A DNA stretch of 64,000 bases from an uncultured Bacteroidales bacterium (GCA_902778625.1 CACYYM010000009.1:1-64000), one strand, 5' to 3'; shown: positions 46,184 through 55,700, numbered from the stretch's first letter. Translations and numbers: made by a program. The notes: a model not told the origin generated them from the letters alone.

Positions 46184-47419
46184 TTAAACGTATTCTAACG
46201 TCAAAAGTCGCTCAGGAGCGAAGACAAATTGTGCTGTCGAGAGCAGATTTTCGGGTGTGATGGCATCGAGTCGCTCGAAAAGTGCTTCTTTGGTGAGCGT
46301 TTTGCCATAATGAAGGTAACGTTTCGCCATTCCGATGGCTACGTTTTCGAAGTTGTCGTAAGAAATACCGATTTGCCCCTTGAGCTGACGGCGGGCAGCG
46401 TCGAGGGCGCGCTGGGAGAGCGGATGCTGTGTGAGTTTGTCCAATTCGTGGGCAACGAGTCGGCGGCATCGGGCACGGTCATTTGCGTCGCAACCATAGT
46501 AAACCGTCCAGATGCCCGTATCGGTATAGGCCGTGTAGTTGCTCTCGACGGTATAGACCAGTCCGTTGCGTTCGCGCAGGGCGAGGTTCAGGCGGCTACT
46601 CATGGCCGGGCCGCCCAGCATGTTGCTGAGGAAATAAAGGTGCAACTGGCGCGGGTCGCTGGCTCCGAAAGCCTGCGCTCCGACGACGACGTGCGCTTGG
46701 TGCGTGCCCTTGTCCCGTACAATGTTAAAATCCCCGCACGCGGCGTTGGCAATCCCCGCACGCGGCGTTGGCAATCCCCGCACGCGGCGTTTGGCATCCC
46801 CGCACGCGGCGTTTTTCTCCACGAGGCGGAACACCCGCTCGGGCTCCACGTTGCCAAGCACGTAGAGGACCATTCTGTCGGGATGATAAAGACGCTGGGC
46901 ATAGCGTTGCATATCGGCAGAACGGAAAAGGCGGAGCGTTTCGGCATCGCCCAGGATGTTCCGGCCGAGCGGATGGCCGGGGAAAATCAGGCTCTCGAAC
47001 TCGTCGTAGATAAGCTCGGAGGGCTGATCGTTGTAGCTCTCAATCTCGTCGATGACCACTTCCGCCTCGCGCGTCATCTCTTCCTGCGGATAGGTGCTCT
47101 GGAAGGCGATGTCGAGCAGGAGGTCGATGGCTCGGGGGACGTGCTGACTGAGGCAAGTGCAGTAATAGACGGTCTCTTCCTTGCCGGTGAACGCATTGAG
47201 GTCACCGCCCACGCGCTCCATTGCCGTGATGACTTGCCGAGCCGAGCGGCGCAAGGTTCCCTTGAACGACATGTGCTCCGTGAAGTGCGCCATGCCGCTC
47301 TCCTGAGGCAGTTCGTCGCGCGTCCCGGCATCGACGGCAATACCGAGATACACCACATCCGTCTGTCCCGGAGCACAGACAATGCGGAGGCCTTGTGGAA
47401 GGGAGAACGTCTGAAACAT
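46184..47419 (-). CDS. M16-family zinc metallopeptidase with in-frame repeat insertion
   Basis: 411 residues from the ATG at 47419. The inverzincin motif HFTEH (in GMAHFTEHMSFKGT) near residue 45 gives the two zinc histidines and the catalytic Glu; the second zinc Glu is expected in EAEVVIDEIESY. The C-terminal half has the family stretch RERNGLVYTVESNY. Between residues about 201 and 231 the family sequence (RLVEK ... VRDKGTHQAHV) is interrupted by residues encoded by a complete four-unit family-1 repeat array. A longer frame from 47467 exists, but those 16 codons are the terminator hairpin of the upstream ribosomal operon. M16 enzymes degrade or process peptides; the substrate is unknown. 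Confidence 0.92.
   Translation of the reverse strand: MFQTFSLPQGLRIVCAPGQTDVVYLGIAVDAGTRDELPQESGMAHFTEHMSFKGTLRRSARQVITAMERVGGDLNAFTGKEETVYYCTCLSQHVPRAIDLLLDIAFQSTYPQEEMTREAEVVIDEIESYNDQPSELIYDEFESLIFPGHPLGRNILGDAETLRLFRSADMQRYAQRLYHPDRMVLYVLGNVEPERVFRLVEKNAACGDAKRRVRGLPTPRAGIANAACGDFNIVRDKGTHQAHVVVGAQAFGASDPRQLHLYFLSNMLGGPAMSSRLNLALRERNGLVYTVESNYTAYTDTGIWTVYYGCDANDRARCRRLVAHELDKLTQHPLSQRALDAARRQLKGQIGISYDNFENVAIGMAKRYLHYGKTLTKEALFERLDAITPENLLSTAQFVFAPERLLTLEYV
46734..46809. repeat. Family-1 array F: four units inside the M16 peptidase gene
   Basis: Cores start at 46734, 46756, 46778 and 46800, each CCGCACGCGG, 22 bp apart. The reading frame passes through all four units, using a different frame in successive units because 22 is not a multiple of three, and meets no stop. 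Confidence 0.97.
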
Positions 47420-47432
47420 TTTGTAAAAGAAA

Positions 47433-47456
47433 GCGGGAAGCGCTTCCGCTCCCCGC
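47433..47456 (-). terminator. Rho-independent terminator of rpmB-rpmG-DUF4295 operon
   Basis: A 10-bp stem (47433-47442 / 47447-47456, with one G-U pair) and a 4-nt loop; on the minus strand TTTCTTTT follows. It lies between the DUF4295 stop and the M16 start. Confidence 0.85.
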
Positions 47457-47482
47457 CTTCCACTCATATAACTAAAAACTTA

Positions 47483-47641
47483 TTAGTTCTTGAAGAAATC
47501 CTTAACGGCCTCGTTGGGAACCATCTGCTCGTCGAAAGAGTAGGATCCTGTCTGAGGGTTCTTCACCATCTTGATAACCTTGGTGTATGAACGACCTTCG
47601 GTTCTACCTGTCTGGAGGGTAGCGACTGCTTTCTTTGCCAT
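47483..47641 (-). CDS. DUF4295 small basic protein of ribosomal operon
   Basis: 52 residues beginning MAKKAVATLQTGRTEGRSYT and ending VKDFFKN. Proteins of family DUF4295 are found after rpmB-rpmG in many Bacteroidetes; their position and basic character suggest a ribosome-linked role, which is not proven. It starts 15 bp after the rpmG stop and is followed by a terminator. Confidence 0.9.
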   Translation of the reverse strand: MAKKAVATLQTGRTEGRSYTKVIKMVKNPQTGSYSFDEQMVPNEAVKDFFKN

Positions 47642-47656
47642 AGTTCTGAATGTTTA

Positions 47657-47845
47657 TTACTTAATTTCCTTATGAACAGTCATCTTCTTCAAGATGGGGT
47701 TGTACTTCTTGAGCTCGAGACGCTCGGGAGTATTCTTCCTGTTCTTCGTGGTGATGTAGCGAGATGTACCGGGCAGACCGCTCTGCTTCATCTCTGTGCA
47801 TTCCAGAATCACCTGGACTCTGTTGCCTTTAACTTTCTTTGCCAT
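47657..47845 (-). CDS. rpmG: 50S ribosomal protein L33
   Basis: 62 residues from [20 protein letters not shown]. The motif [23 protein letters not shown] is diagnostic of bL33. It has a single cysteine, so it is the zinc-independent (C-minus) form. The longer frame beginning at 47893 adds residues without family support. Second gene of a three-gene ribosomal operon. Confidence 0.97.
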   Translation of the reverse strand: MAKKVKGNRVQVILECTEMKQSGLPGTSRYITTKNRKNTPERLELKKYNPILKKMTVHKEIK

Positions 47846-47865
47846 AATTTCTGAATGTTTAGCGG

Positions 47866-48126
47866 TTAGCCGATTACACGAATTTCCTTCCAATCACAAT
47901 AACCCTGAGCCACTGCGTTCTTCAGAGCGGCGTCGAGTCCTACCTTATTGATGTAGCGCAAACCGGAAGCGCTGATTTTCAGGCTGATCCAGCAATCTTC
48001 TTCCACATAGTAGAACTTCTTTGTGAACAGGTTCACGTCGAAAGTTCTCTTCGTGCGACGCTTGGAGTGTGACACGTTATTGCCAATCATGGCCTTCTTA
48101 CCGGTAATTTGACAAATCTTAGACAT
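47866..48126 (-). CDS. rpmB: 50S ribosomal protein L28
   Basis: 86 residues from [20 protein letters not shown], with [19 protein letters not shown] and the C-terminal [13 protein letters not shown], all typical of bL28. First gene of the rpmB-rpmG-DUF4295 operon, 50 bp behind a promoter box. An upstream in-frame Met (48210) lies before the promoter and is rejected. Confidence 0.97.
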   Translation of the reverse strand: MSKICQITGKKAMIGNNVSHSKRRTKRTFDVNLFTKKFYYVEEDCWISLKISASGLRYINKVGLDAALKNAVAQGYCDWKEIRVIG

Positions 48127-48176
48127 TTCTTCTCTTTTTAGTCTATTCCAATAGACGACTTTTTCCAAACCGGCTG

Positions 48177-48184
48177 CAAAGGTA
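48177..48184 (-). promoter_or_regulatory. Probable -7 box (TACCTTTG) of rpmB operon
   Basis: CAAAGGTA on the plus strand gives TACCTTTG on the minus strand, 50 bp before the rpmB ATG. Confidence 0.75.
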
Positions 48185-48228
48185 CGACAATTTTTCAATC
48201 CGCCAAGCATTTTGCAGCTTTTTTCTTA

Positions 48229-49401
48229 TTAAATATGTGTTTTTTGTGAAAAGAGTTCCCATTCATCGCGCCAACGGATGACTGGTTTGCCGTCTTCAAA
48301 CCCTATGGGGAGCCAGATGTATCGGGCATCGCTGGGATGTCGGGGACGCCAGATGTCGGCCATAAAAATATATTGCGGACTATTTTCTGACCGTTGCCCT
48401 TCCTCTGCTGTCTGTTGTCCGTTGTCTATTGTCAATATGAACGTGCTCTGCCCGCCGAACGTCAGCTCTGCTTTCGGACCACGGCAAGGGTTGGGATGTT
48501 GCGTCCAAGGTCCCCAGATACTCGGCGCCGAGAACATGCGGGCCTCGTTCGGTGCCCAACCTGTGCAGCCGGAAGTTATCATCCAATACGTGCCGTCGTG
48601 CTTGAAGATAGCTGGTGCTTCGTTGTGTCCTGCAGGCGCAACTCTGGTGTAGCGGCCGGTGTGGTGCAGGTAATCATTCGTAAGTTCGGCGATATGAAGT
48701 GTGAGGTTCTCCTCCGAACTGAAGATGTGGTAAGCCTTGCCGTCGTCGTCGACGTAAAGTGTCATGTCGCGCGACATCTGCCCTGTGCCGAAATCGCGTT
48801 TCACGAACAGCCCTTCGTTTACTGCCTTCAGCCAGGCTGGTGTCCACTGCTCCCTGAAGTTGGCTTCGTTCAACGTATCGATTGTGACGAGCTCTTGCTC
48901 CCTGAATTCTATAGGCCAAGTGCCGGCGTTGGCACGTTGGGAATAGAGGAAACGGTATGGTCCTTCCGGGCGATTGGCAACGGCAACTCCGTAGCGAGCT
49001 GCATTGTAGCCTTTCCCCTTCAGCTCAAGGTGGAACCACATGCAGAACTGCTTCGTCAAGGGGTTATAGATGACTTTGGGACGTTCCAGGACACAACCGC
49101 GCTCGATGTCTGAGTCCTTCTCGTCGCTCACACTCAATGCCACGCCGCAGTTGTGCCAGTTGAGCAGGTCTTTCGAGGCATAGCAGGTGACGCCTACCAG
49201 TGCTGCTGACGTATGGTCGGACTTGTGTTCGCCAAACCAATAATACGTGTCGCCGTACTTCATGATACCTCCGCCGTGGGCATTGATGTGGACGCCGGTG
49301 TCGTCGGGCCAAATCTCGCCGCTGCGAATGGTTCGTCTCTCGTTCTGCCCCATTGCGGGTAAAGTCAGCAGAAGTGCCAATAACAAAAGTATCTGTCTCA
49401 T
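48229..49401 (-). CDS. Secreted glycoside hydrolase family 43-like enzyme
   Basis: 390 residues from the ATG at 49401, which gives a signal peptide (cleavage near AMGQ, residue 19). A five-bladed propeller is suggested by repeated short motifs: DDTGVHINAHGGGIMKYGDTYYWFGE near residue 32-57, DLLNWHNCG, LERPKVIYNPLTKQF, and NEAPAIFKHDGTYWMITSG. The INAHGGGI start resembles the subgroup that contains exo-beta-1,3-galactanases (GH43_24), where the usual base Asp is missing; this assignment is tentative. It would attack arabinogalactan-type side chains outside the cytoplasm. A -7 box lies 27 bp before the ATG. An upstream in-frame Met at 49509 precedes that promoter and is rejected. Confidence 0.8.
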   Translation of the reverse strand: MRQILLLLALLLTLPAMGQNERRTIRSGEIWPDDTGVHINAHGGGIMKYGDTYYWFGEHKSDHTSAALVGVTCYASKDLLNWHNCGVALSVSDEKDSDIERGCVLERPKVIYNPLTKQFCMWFHLELKGKGYNAARYGVAVANRPEGPYRFLYSQRANAGTWPIEFREQELVTIDTLNEANFREQWTPAWLKAVNEGLFVKRDFGTGQMSRDMTLYVDDDGKAYHIFSSEENLTLHIAELTNDYLHHTGRYTRVAPAGHNEAPAIFKHDGTYWMITSGCTGWAPNEARMFSAPSIWGPWTQHPNPCRGPKAELTFGGQSTFILTIDNGQQTAEEGQRSENSPQYIFMADIWRPRHPSDARYIWLPIGFEDGKPVIRWRDEWELFSQKTHI

Positions 49402-49427
49402 TGTGTCTTTTAGTATGTTTGGGGTGA

Positions 49428-49435
49428 CAAAGTTA
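49428..49435 (-). promoter_or_regulatory. Probable -7 box (TAACTTTG) of GH43 gene
   Basis: CAAAGTTA on the plus strand reads TAACTTTG on the minus strand, 27 bp before the GH43 start. It faces the plus-strand promoter at 49510. Confidence 0.75.
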
Positions 49436-49509
49436 CGAATAAGCAAGCACAACACAAAAGGAAAGCCAAGTTTTTCTGCGTTTTTCTTTGTGCGAAAGGC
49501 AAAAAACAC

Positions 49510-49517
49510 TACCTTTA
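49510..49517 (+). promoter_or_regulatory. Probable -7 box (TACCTTTA) of EEP-C69 operon
   Basis: TACCTTTA matches seven of eight -7 positions and lies 53 bp before the ATG at 49570; it forms a divergent pair with the GH43 promoter. Confidence 0.65.
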
Positions 49518-49569
49518 CACTCGAATTTCAGGAATGCGGAGACCACATCCGCACAAAAACCAAACAACT

Positions 49570-50505
49570 ATGAATGTACGCGGTTCACTCTTCTTATGTT
49601 TGACGCTTTGCCTTCTGCTTTTCTGCGGAACGGCTTATTCGCAGGACAGCATCATCTCGGTGCGTATGCTGACCTACAACATCCGGCACGGAGCAGGGAC
49701 AGACGACGTCGTCGACCTCGACAGGCAGGCTGCTGTCATCCAAAGTGCCAACGTAGAAGTGGTTGGATTGCAGGAGGTCGATAGCTGCGTGAAGCGTTCG
49801 GGCTACATCCCCGAAGCGGCTATCCTGGCAGAGAAACTCGGCATGTACAGCACGTTCGGTGCTGCCATTCCCCTGACTTCCGGCAAATATGGCGTCGCCA
49901 TCCTGAGCAAGGAGCCGCCGCTGACGGTTCACCACTACCCTCTTCCCGGAGAAGAAAAGCGAACGCTACTCGTCTGCGAGTTCCAGGAGTACGTTTTCGC
50001 CACCACGCACCTCGCCCTCGAGGAAGAGAACCGTCTCGCCTCGCTGTCCATCATCCTGGAAGAGGCACAGAGCTGGGGCGACAAACCTTTCTTCGTTTGT
50101 GGCGACTGGAACGACGAGCCCACCTCTACACTCATCAAGACGATGAAGAAGAACGGCTTCGTCATGCTGAACTATCCAACAAGCATCACCAGTGCATACT
50201 ACACCTTCCCTGCGGGGAAGCCGAACCGCATCATCGATTACATCGCCAGTTTCGGCAAGGTGTTCCGCTCTGTCAGAAAGCGCCAAGTGCTCAACGAGCC
50301 TGTTGCTTCCGACCATCGCCCCGTACTGGTGGAGGTTAGGATGAACTCATACACCACCGGCATCGACGACATTAATGACTCTGAAGACCTGAACGACCCT
50401 AATGACCTGAACGGCCAAATCTTCTCCCTCGACGGCAGGAAACTGTCGGGAGTACCGTCGAAAGGCCTATACATCACAAATGGCAAAAAACTCCTGAAGC
50501 AATGA
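49570..50505 (+). CDS. Secreted endonuclease/exonuclease/phosphatase-family protein
   Basis: 311 residues from the ATG at 49570 (MNVRGSLFLCLTLCLLLF), chosen because it starts a clean signal peptide (cleavage near YSQD); the in-frame ATG at 49534 would bury it. The metal-dependent EEP fold shows LTYNIRHGAG, GLQEVDS, CGDWNDEPTS and ASDHRPVLVEV, i.e. the Asn, Glu, Asp/Asn and Asp-His catalytic residues. Family members cut nucleic acids or hydrolyse phosphoesters such as sphingomyelin or phosphoinositides; the substrate is unknown. The tail holds a nonamer-encoded run (INDSEDLNDPNDLNG) and a short sorting-like end (GRKLSG...GLYITNGKKLLKQ). It overlaps the C69 gene by 4 nt (ATGA). Confidence 0.85.
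   Translation: MNVRGSLFLCLTLCLLLFCGTAYSQDSIISVRMLTYNIRHGAGTDDVVDLDRQAAVIQSANVEVVGLQEVDSCVKRSGYIPEAAILAEKLGMYSTFGAAIPLTSGKYGVAILSKEPPLTVHHYPLPGEEKRTLLVCEFQEYVFATTHLALEEENRLASLSIILEEAQSWGDKPFFVCGDWNDEPTSTLIKTMKKNGFVMLNYPTSITSAYYTFPAGKPNRIIDYIASFGKVFRSVRKRQVLNEPVASDHRPVLVEVRMNSYTTGIDDINDSEDLNDPNDLNGQIFSLDGRKLSGVPSKGLYITNGKKLLKQ
50371..50415. repeat. Five in-frame nonamers before the C-terminal tail of the EEP protein
   Basis: attaatgac, tctgaagac, ctgaacgac, cctaatgac, ctgaacggc in tandem; in frame they encode IND-SED-LND-PND-LNG. This is the same repeat type as in the NRPS adenylation domains. Confidence 0.85.
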
Positions 50506-52082
50506 GACACACGGCTCTTCTTACGTTCCTTACTTTATTCTGCTGGACACTCACCAGCTCGGCACAGACGCCCAAAGATGCTTGTACCAGCATCATGGTG
50601 GGCAAGAAAGCTTCCGTCGATGGCTCGGTCATGACAAGCCACACTTGCGACTCATGGTATCGCACCTGGATAAGCATCGAGCCTGCACACGACTATCCTC
50701 GCGACACCATCATGAGCATCTATGAAGGACTGATGCATACCGAGTCGGCCACAGACAGGACAGGTGTCAAGGAACGCGGCACGATATCGCAAGCCCGACA
50801 CACTTACCGCTTCATCAACACCGCCTACCCTTGCCTCAACGAAAAGCAACTGGCCATGGGCGAAACGACTATCAGCGGCCGAGATACGTTGCAGAATAAA
50901 GAAGGACTCTTCCTCATCGAAGAGCTGCAACGTGTTGCACTGCAACGTTGCACGACCGCACGACAAGCCATCCGCCTTATGGGCAGCCTCATCAAGCAAT
51001 ATGGCTACGGCGACAGCGGCGAGTGCCTTACCATCGCCGACCAGAACGAGGTGTGGATCTTCGAAGTATTTGGCGAAGGACCGAAGCGCATCGGTGGCGT
51101 CTGGGCTGCACAACGCATTCCCGACGACGAGGTGGCCGTCAGCGCAAACATCTGTCGCATTGGCAAGCTCGACCTCAACGACACAGATCATTTCATGGCA
51201 TCGGACAACGTCTTCGCCGTCGCCAAAGAACTCAGCCTTTGGGACGGCAAGGAGGAGTTCTCCTTCTGGAAAGCCTACTCGGGTGGCAATTATTTCAACG
51301 AGCCGAAGAACTACAGCGTGCGCGAACTTTTCATCATGCAACAGCTGGCTCCCGATGCCAATTTTTCCGATGAAATGGGCGAATTACCGCTTTCGGTCAA
51401 GCCTAGAGAGTTACTTTCTGTTGAGAAGGTCAGCAAGCTTTTGGGCTCATATTACGAAGGAACGGACCTGAGTCTGTCGAACAGAATTGACAGTTTGGCG
51501 AAGGGCAACGGCGAAGTAAAGCTCAAGGGAGGCAAGCCCCTGATAAGCAATCCTTGGATGCGGCCCGACGAAATAAGGAGATATGCCGGACTGCTCAACG
51601 ACTCGACGATGGCAAACATACGCACTGTCAGCGTCTCTTGGTGCGCTTATAGTACTGTGATTCAGCTGCGTTCGTGGATGCCGGACGACATCGGCGGCGT
51701 GGCTTGGATAGCACTCGACAACCCGGGGCAGTCGCCGCGCTTCCCTGTTTTCGCCGGCAACACCGAGCTGCCCATGATGCTTGGTGTATGCGGTCAGCAC
51801 AGAAAACGCGACGATGCTGCACTCTGGCATTACCGCGAGGCAAATCGAATTTCTTCGATGAAATGGGGACAAACGCGCACTTCGTTGCAGTCGGCGCAAC
51901 AATATTTTCTTGATAAAGCACAGCGGGAACAGGCCTTCGTGGAGCAGACATGGTGGAACACCGACGAGAAGAAACGGACTGCTTTCCTGAACAACTACAC
52001 AGCCGACTTCTTCAATGCTACGATCGGACGCTGGGACGAACTTGCAAAGAAGTACTGGCGGCAGTTCTGGTCGGGCTTCTGA
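50502..52082 (+). CDS. Peptidase family C69 dipeptidase
   Basis: 526 residues with a signal peptide (SSAQ near residue 22) and the N-terminal nucleophile Cys in DACTSIMVGKKAS near residue 28, as in PepD-type Ntn-hydrolases that expose Cys after processing. Other family stretches: TFRFINTAYP-like region (TYRFINTAYPCLNEKQLAMGE), GECLTIADQNEVWIFEVFG and the NICRIG loop. Such enzymes cleave dipeptides in the envelope, feeding amino acids to the cell. It overlaps the EEP gene by 4 nt and is probably co-translated with it. Confidence 0.9.
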   Translation: MRHTALLTFLTLFCWTLTSSAQTPKDACTSIMVGKKASVDGSVMTSHTCDSWYRTWISIEPAHDYPRDTIMSIYEGLMHTESATDRTGVKERGTISQARHTYRFINTAYPCLNEKQLAMGETTISGRDTLQNKEGLFLIEELQRVALQRCTTARQAIRLMGSLIKQYGYGDSGECLTIADQNEVWIFEVFGEGPKRIGGVWAAQRIPDDEVAVSANICRIGKLDLNDTDHFMASDNVFAVAKELSLWDGKEEFSFWKAYSGGNYFNEPKNYSVRELFIMQQLAPDANFSDEMGELPLSVKPRELLSVEKVSKLLGSYYEGTDLSLSNRIDSLAKGNGEVKLKGGKPLISNPWMRPDEIRRYAGLLNDSTMANIRTVSVSWCAYSTVIQLRSWMPDDIGGVAWIALDNPGQSPRFPVFAGNTELPMMLGVCGQHRKRDDAALWHYREANRISSMKWGQTRTSLQSAQQYFLDKAQREQAFVEQTWWNTDEKKRTAFLNNYTADFFNATIGRWDELAKKYWRQFWSGF

Positions 52083-52190
52083 CACAGGGTGTTTCGTGAC
52101 GAAACCCGTATCATGTCAAAACCACTCTTGAGTAATTCGAAAGGTTCTCTGTAGTAAATCGGGGACTTCTCTGCAGAAGTTTTAGCTCGA

Positions 52191-52306
52191 CACGTGTCAA
52201 CTTTGCAAACATCACATGTGAATTTTGCGAAATCCACGTGTCGATTTCGTCAAATCCACGTGTCGATTTCGTCAAATCCACGTGTCGATCTAGTAAAATG
52301 CCGTTG
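52191..52306. repeat. Family-2 array: five to six CACGTG units, 22-bp period
   Basis: Cores start at 52191, 52213 (cacatg), 52235, 52257 and 52279, each 22 bp apart, and a decayed sixth at 52301 (ccgttg). Spacers are of the type tcgatttcgtcaaatc. It lies about 150 bp upstream of the promoter at 52460. Confidence 0.9.
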
Positions 52307-52459
52307 TCAGGCTTTTCATCGGCAAAAAACGAATTTTTACGATGAAATGGGCATTTTTTATAATTTGCGCCGACACATCATGTGCATTTTGGAAGAAAAT
52401 AACAAATGAAAGGGCAAATTTTGGAAGAAAATGACAAGTGTCCTTCCACAGAATCATCG

Positions 52460-52467
52460 TACCTTTG
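52460..52467 (+). promoter_or_regulatory. Probable -7 box (TACCTTTG) of the 57-residue gene
   Basis: TACCTTTG, a perfect Bacteroidetes -7 element, 25 bp before the ATG at 52492. Confidence 0.75.
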
Positions 52468-52491
52468 CAGCAGAAATCATAAAAAACGACG

Positions 52492-52665
52492 ATGGAACTA
52501 TCGGAAAAACAAAAAGCGGCTCACAGGCTTGCATCAGACTATCTTAATTATCTGACCCAACAAGAGGCTTTGCTGGGCAGAATGTTCGAGCGGAAGTGGC
52601 AAAAAATGCAGCCTCAGCTGGAAGAGATGATAGAACGAAAGATTCAAGAACATTTGTCTTCTTGA
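52492..52665 (+). CDS. Small unknown protein (57 residues)
   Basis: ATG at 52492, stop at 52663. The protein opens MELSEKQKAAHRLASDYLNY and is charged, with many Lys, Glu and Gln and no signal peptide; it reads as two amphipathic helices (about 3-22 and 30-55), so it may form a helical pair or bind a larger partner. I do not recognise a family. It has its own perfect promoter box 25 bp upstream and lies 57 bp before the Cys-rich gene, which has a second box of its own, so the two may be partly co-regulated. Expression is likely but not shown. Confidence 0.6.
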   Translation: MELSEKQKAAHRLASDYLNYLTQQEALLGRMFERKWQKMQPQLEEMIERKIQEHLSS

Positions 52666-52676
52666 AATATTTTTTT

Positions 52677-52684
52677 TACTTTTG
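52677..52684 (+). promoter_or_regulatory. Probable -7 box (TACTTTTG) of the Cys-rich protein gene
   Basis: TACTTTTG fits TAnnTTTG and is 38 bp before the ATG at 52723. It sits immediately after the stop of the small upstream gene. Confidence 0.7.
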
Positions 52685-52722
52685 CAACAAAATACATTAT
52701 TATAATATAAAAATACGCAATT

Positions 52723-55700
52723 ATGAAAACGTATCACACCACAATGAGAATGATTATGGCGCTGGCCATAGTGATGTTCCCACTGCTCAAAGCCCATGCC
52801 GACTGGGACTGGGAGTGGACTGACACCTGGGGCGAAGCCGTCGCCTGGTGCGAAGAGTGCGGCTCCCAGTACACCATCTATGCCGAAAGCTCTGCCGAAG
52901 CAGAGGCAGCAGCCGAAGAACTCTTCTGCTCGGACTGCGGCTGCTGCACGGCAGATGTCAATTCCGACTGCTGGCATGAGCACCACTGCCGCTTCTGCGA
53001 AAGCTGCATTGCCGACGGCGAATACCACGACGGCATCTACAACCAGACCGACATGAGAATCTGCTACGACTGCGCCGACGAATTAATCGAAGTCGGGGAA
53101 ATTGATGCCTGTCACTATTGCCACGAATTGTTCGGCGAAGGTGCCATAGAGTGCGACTGCGGGTACTCGACGTTCATCCCCCACTGCACGGACTGCAGCG
53201 AAGTGCAATGCGATATGTGCAACACGTGCTTGGTCATCGATGGAGAAGAGACCGATGCTGCGGGAGGCGATGCCTGCGTGGAACACGAAATTTGCAGCTC
53301 ATGTATGGAAAACGCGGCTGCCGAGGACCAGGTGCACTGCCGACAATGTTTCATGTGCGACGAGGATGTCTGCGACGAATGCGGACTCTGCGAGAGTTGC
53401 GCCGACTATGAGGAACACTGCCCCGAGTGCGGAGAGTGCTTCGGCGACGAAGTAATCTGGTGTGAGTTTGGCGGCGAACATTGCATACATTGCTGCGAAG
53501 AGAACGACTGGAAATGTCCGCAATGCGGCAAGTGCACCGAAGGAGCCGGCCTCGACCTTTGCTCTGATTGTGAACTTTGCGAAGAATGCTGCCACAGCAA
53601 CAGCGAGTCGGAGGGCTGCGAACATGGCTACTGCATCGCTTCCGCCGACTACGAAGACCATCTCTGCCCCGAGTGCGGAGCATGCCCGCAGGATGAAGAA
53701 TGCGAGTACTGCGGCCTGTGTCTCAATTGTCAGGCAGACTATCACTGCGAGCACGAGCTCTGTCCCGACGGTTCCGACTGGGACGACCACGTCTGCCCCG
53801 ATTGCGGCGAATGCTTCGACGAGGGCGAGCTCTGCGAATACTGCGGCCTCTGCGAGGATTGCCGCGAACATTGCGAGCACGACGTCTGCCCGGAGAGCGA
53901 CGACGACTTCGGCGGCCACTTCATCTGCGACCAGTGCGGCGACTGCTACGAAGGCGAGGAGCGTTGCGACATCTGCGAGCTCTGCCTCGACTGCTGCGCC
54001 GACAACACGTCTTCTGTAGGCTGCGACCACGACCTCTGCATCGAGAGCGACGAATTTGCCGAGCATTGGTGCTACGAGGACGACCAGTGCCTCGAACTCT
54101 GTGAGCACGACGCAGAATGCCAGCACCTCAACGTGAGCACAACTTGGAGGAAAGACGCCAACGCTCACTGGAACGTCTGCGAGGACTGCGGCATCGCCTT
54201 GAACAAAGCCATCCATTCCGAGGGAACGCCCGTCACCCTGACTGCGCCCAACCCCAGCACACACACCAACGGAACGGCTCAGGTGAACTGCGCAGTCTGC
54301 AACTACAGGATGAGCATCATCTCCATTCCATACGTTGAGGTAGCTGCCGACGGCAAGCCATACATCCTCAGCCAGCCTACCGACTACACAGGCAAGACCA
54401 ACACCTCTGCTTATCTTGATGTGCCTCAACGCTATGCCACATTCAAGGTGAAGGCAGGCGGTGCGAACCTGAGCTATCAGTGGTACAAGAAGACAGTCAG
54501 CGGCTATAGTGCTGTCACGGACGACACGCCCGACGAAGACGGCTTCTACCAACATGCCGGCGCACAGACAGCAACATTGAAGGCAGTCGTTTTTACCGAT
54601 GCCTGCGATGACTATAAGCAACAATACTATAAGTACTACTGCGTCATCTCGAACGAGCGCGGCAGCGTAACGTCCGACGTCGTCACAATTAAGGCACAGC
54701 ACGTCTTCGGTCGCTACAGGTCAAAGGACAGCGAAACGCACGAGAACTACTGCTTCGGCGAGTGCAGCGCGATGAAGGAAGTCTCCAAGCACCGCTTCAC
54801 AGAGTGGACACTCGTTCGTCCTGCCACTTCCGAAGAGACGGGCCTGCGCGAACAGACCTGCTTGGACTGCCAGTACAAGAACAGCGAAGTCATCCCGAAG
54901 GTAGAGCCTGGCCACGTTCACTCTTACGACATTGCAAAGTACAGCATCACGCAGCACTGGTTCGTCTGCAAATGCGGCATCTCAAGCCCCGAGCCTCCAC
55001 AAGACCACAACTTCGACGAGACTGAAGTCATCACAGAGCCTACCGTGAAGAAGACTGGCGAGAACAAACTCATCTGCTCCGCCTGTGGCTTCTCGAAGAC
55101 AGAGAAGACCGACAAACTGCCGCATACGGAGCACGAGTGGTACGCATGGAACGACCCCGACATGTTCATCTGGGGAGCCAACGGCATGTTGGTGCCAGAC
55201 CCGAACAGGGGCAGTCGTGGCATCGAGTCACACACAGTCAAGTGCAAGCTTTGCGACGAGAAGAATATCGAGAAGCACGTATGGCCGGTGTGGGAGAACT
55301 CGAGAGATGCCAAGATTTCTGGTACGGACACCATTCCCGGCAAGCTTGTGCGCTACTGCGACATCTGTGGCTACTGCGAAGAGAAGTTCTATCCCTTCGG
55401 CTCCTGGCCCATCATGGTTCTTGGCGGCAAGGCTTACGATATAACCATAAGGAATGGAAGAATCATAAGATCTAAGGAAGTTGCATACGCCAAACCGGGG
55501 GAGACCATATTCCTCGCCTACGACCCGAAGGCAGCTCAGGTGGAATTGTCCTTTAATAATGTGCCTGTCAAGTTCAAGCAGTGGATTAGTGGTTACGCTC
55601 CGGGGGGCGAGAACAATATCCCGTGGGACGGTGGTCGACACAGCATCAGCCTCCAAAGCTTTACCTTCCGATTCAATCGAACTGCTGGCCTATATGCATT

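Larger units (their letters stand above)
52083..52491 (+). other. Intergenic region with CACGTG array and promoter
   Basis: This 409-bp gap holds a weak hairpin just after the C69 stop (gggtgtttcg/cgaaaccc), the family-2 array (52191-52306), a GATGAAATGGG motif (52340-52351) and the promoter at 52460. I see no gene in it. Confidence 0.65.

Noticed and set aside
53299..54702. 467-residue minus-strand frame opposite the Cys-rich region
   Set aside because: The Ala/Val-rich reading is the complement of the Cys/Glu/Asp codons of a signal-peptide-bearing protein on the plus strand.
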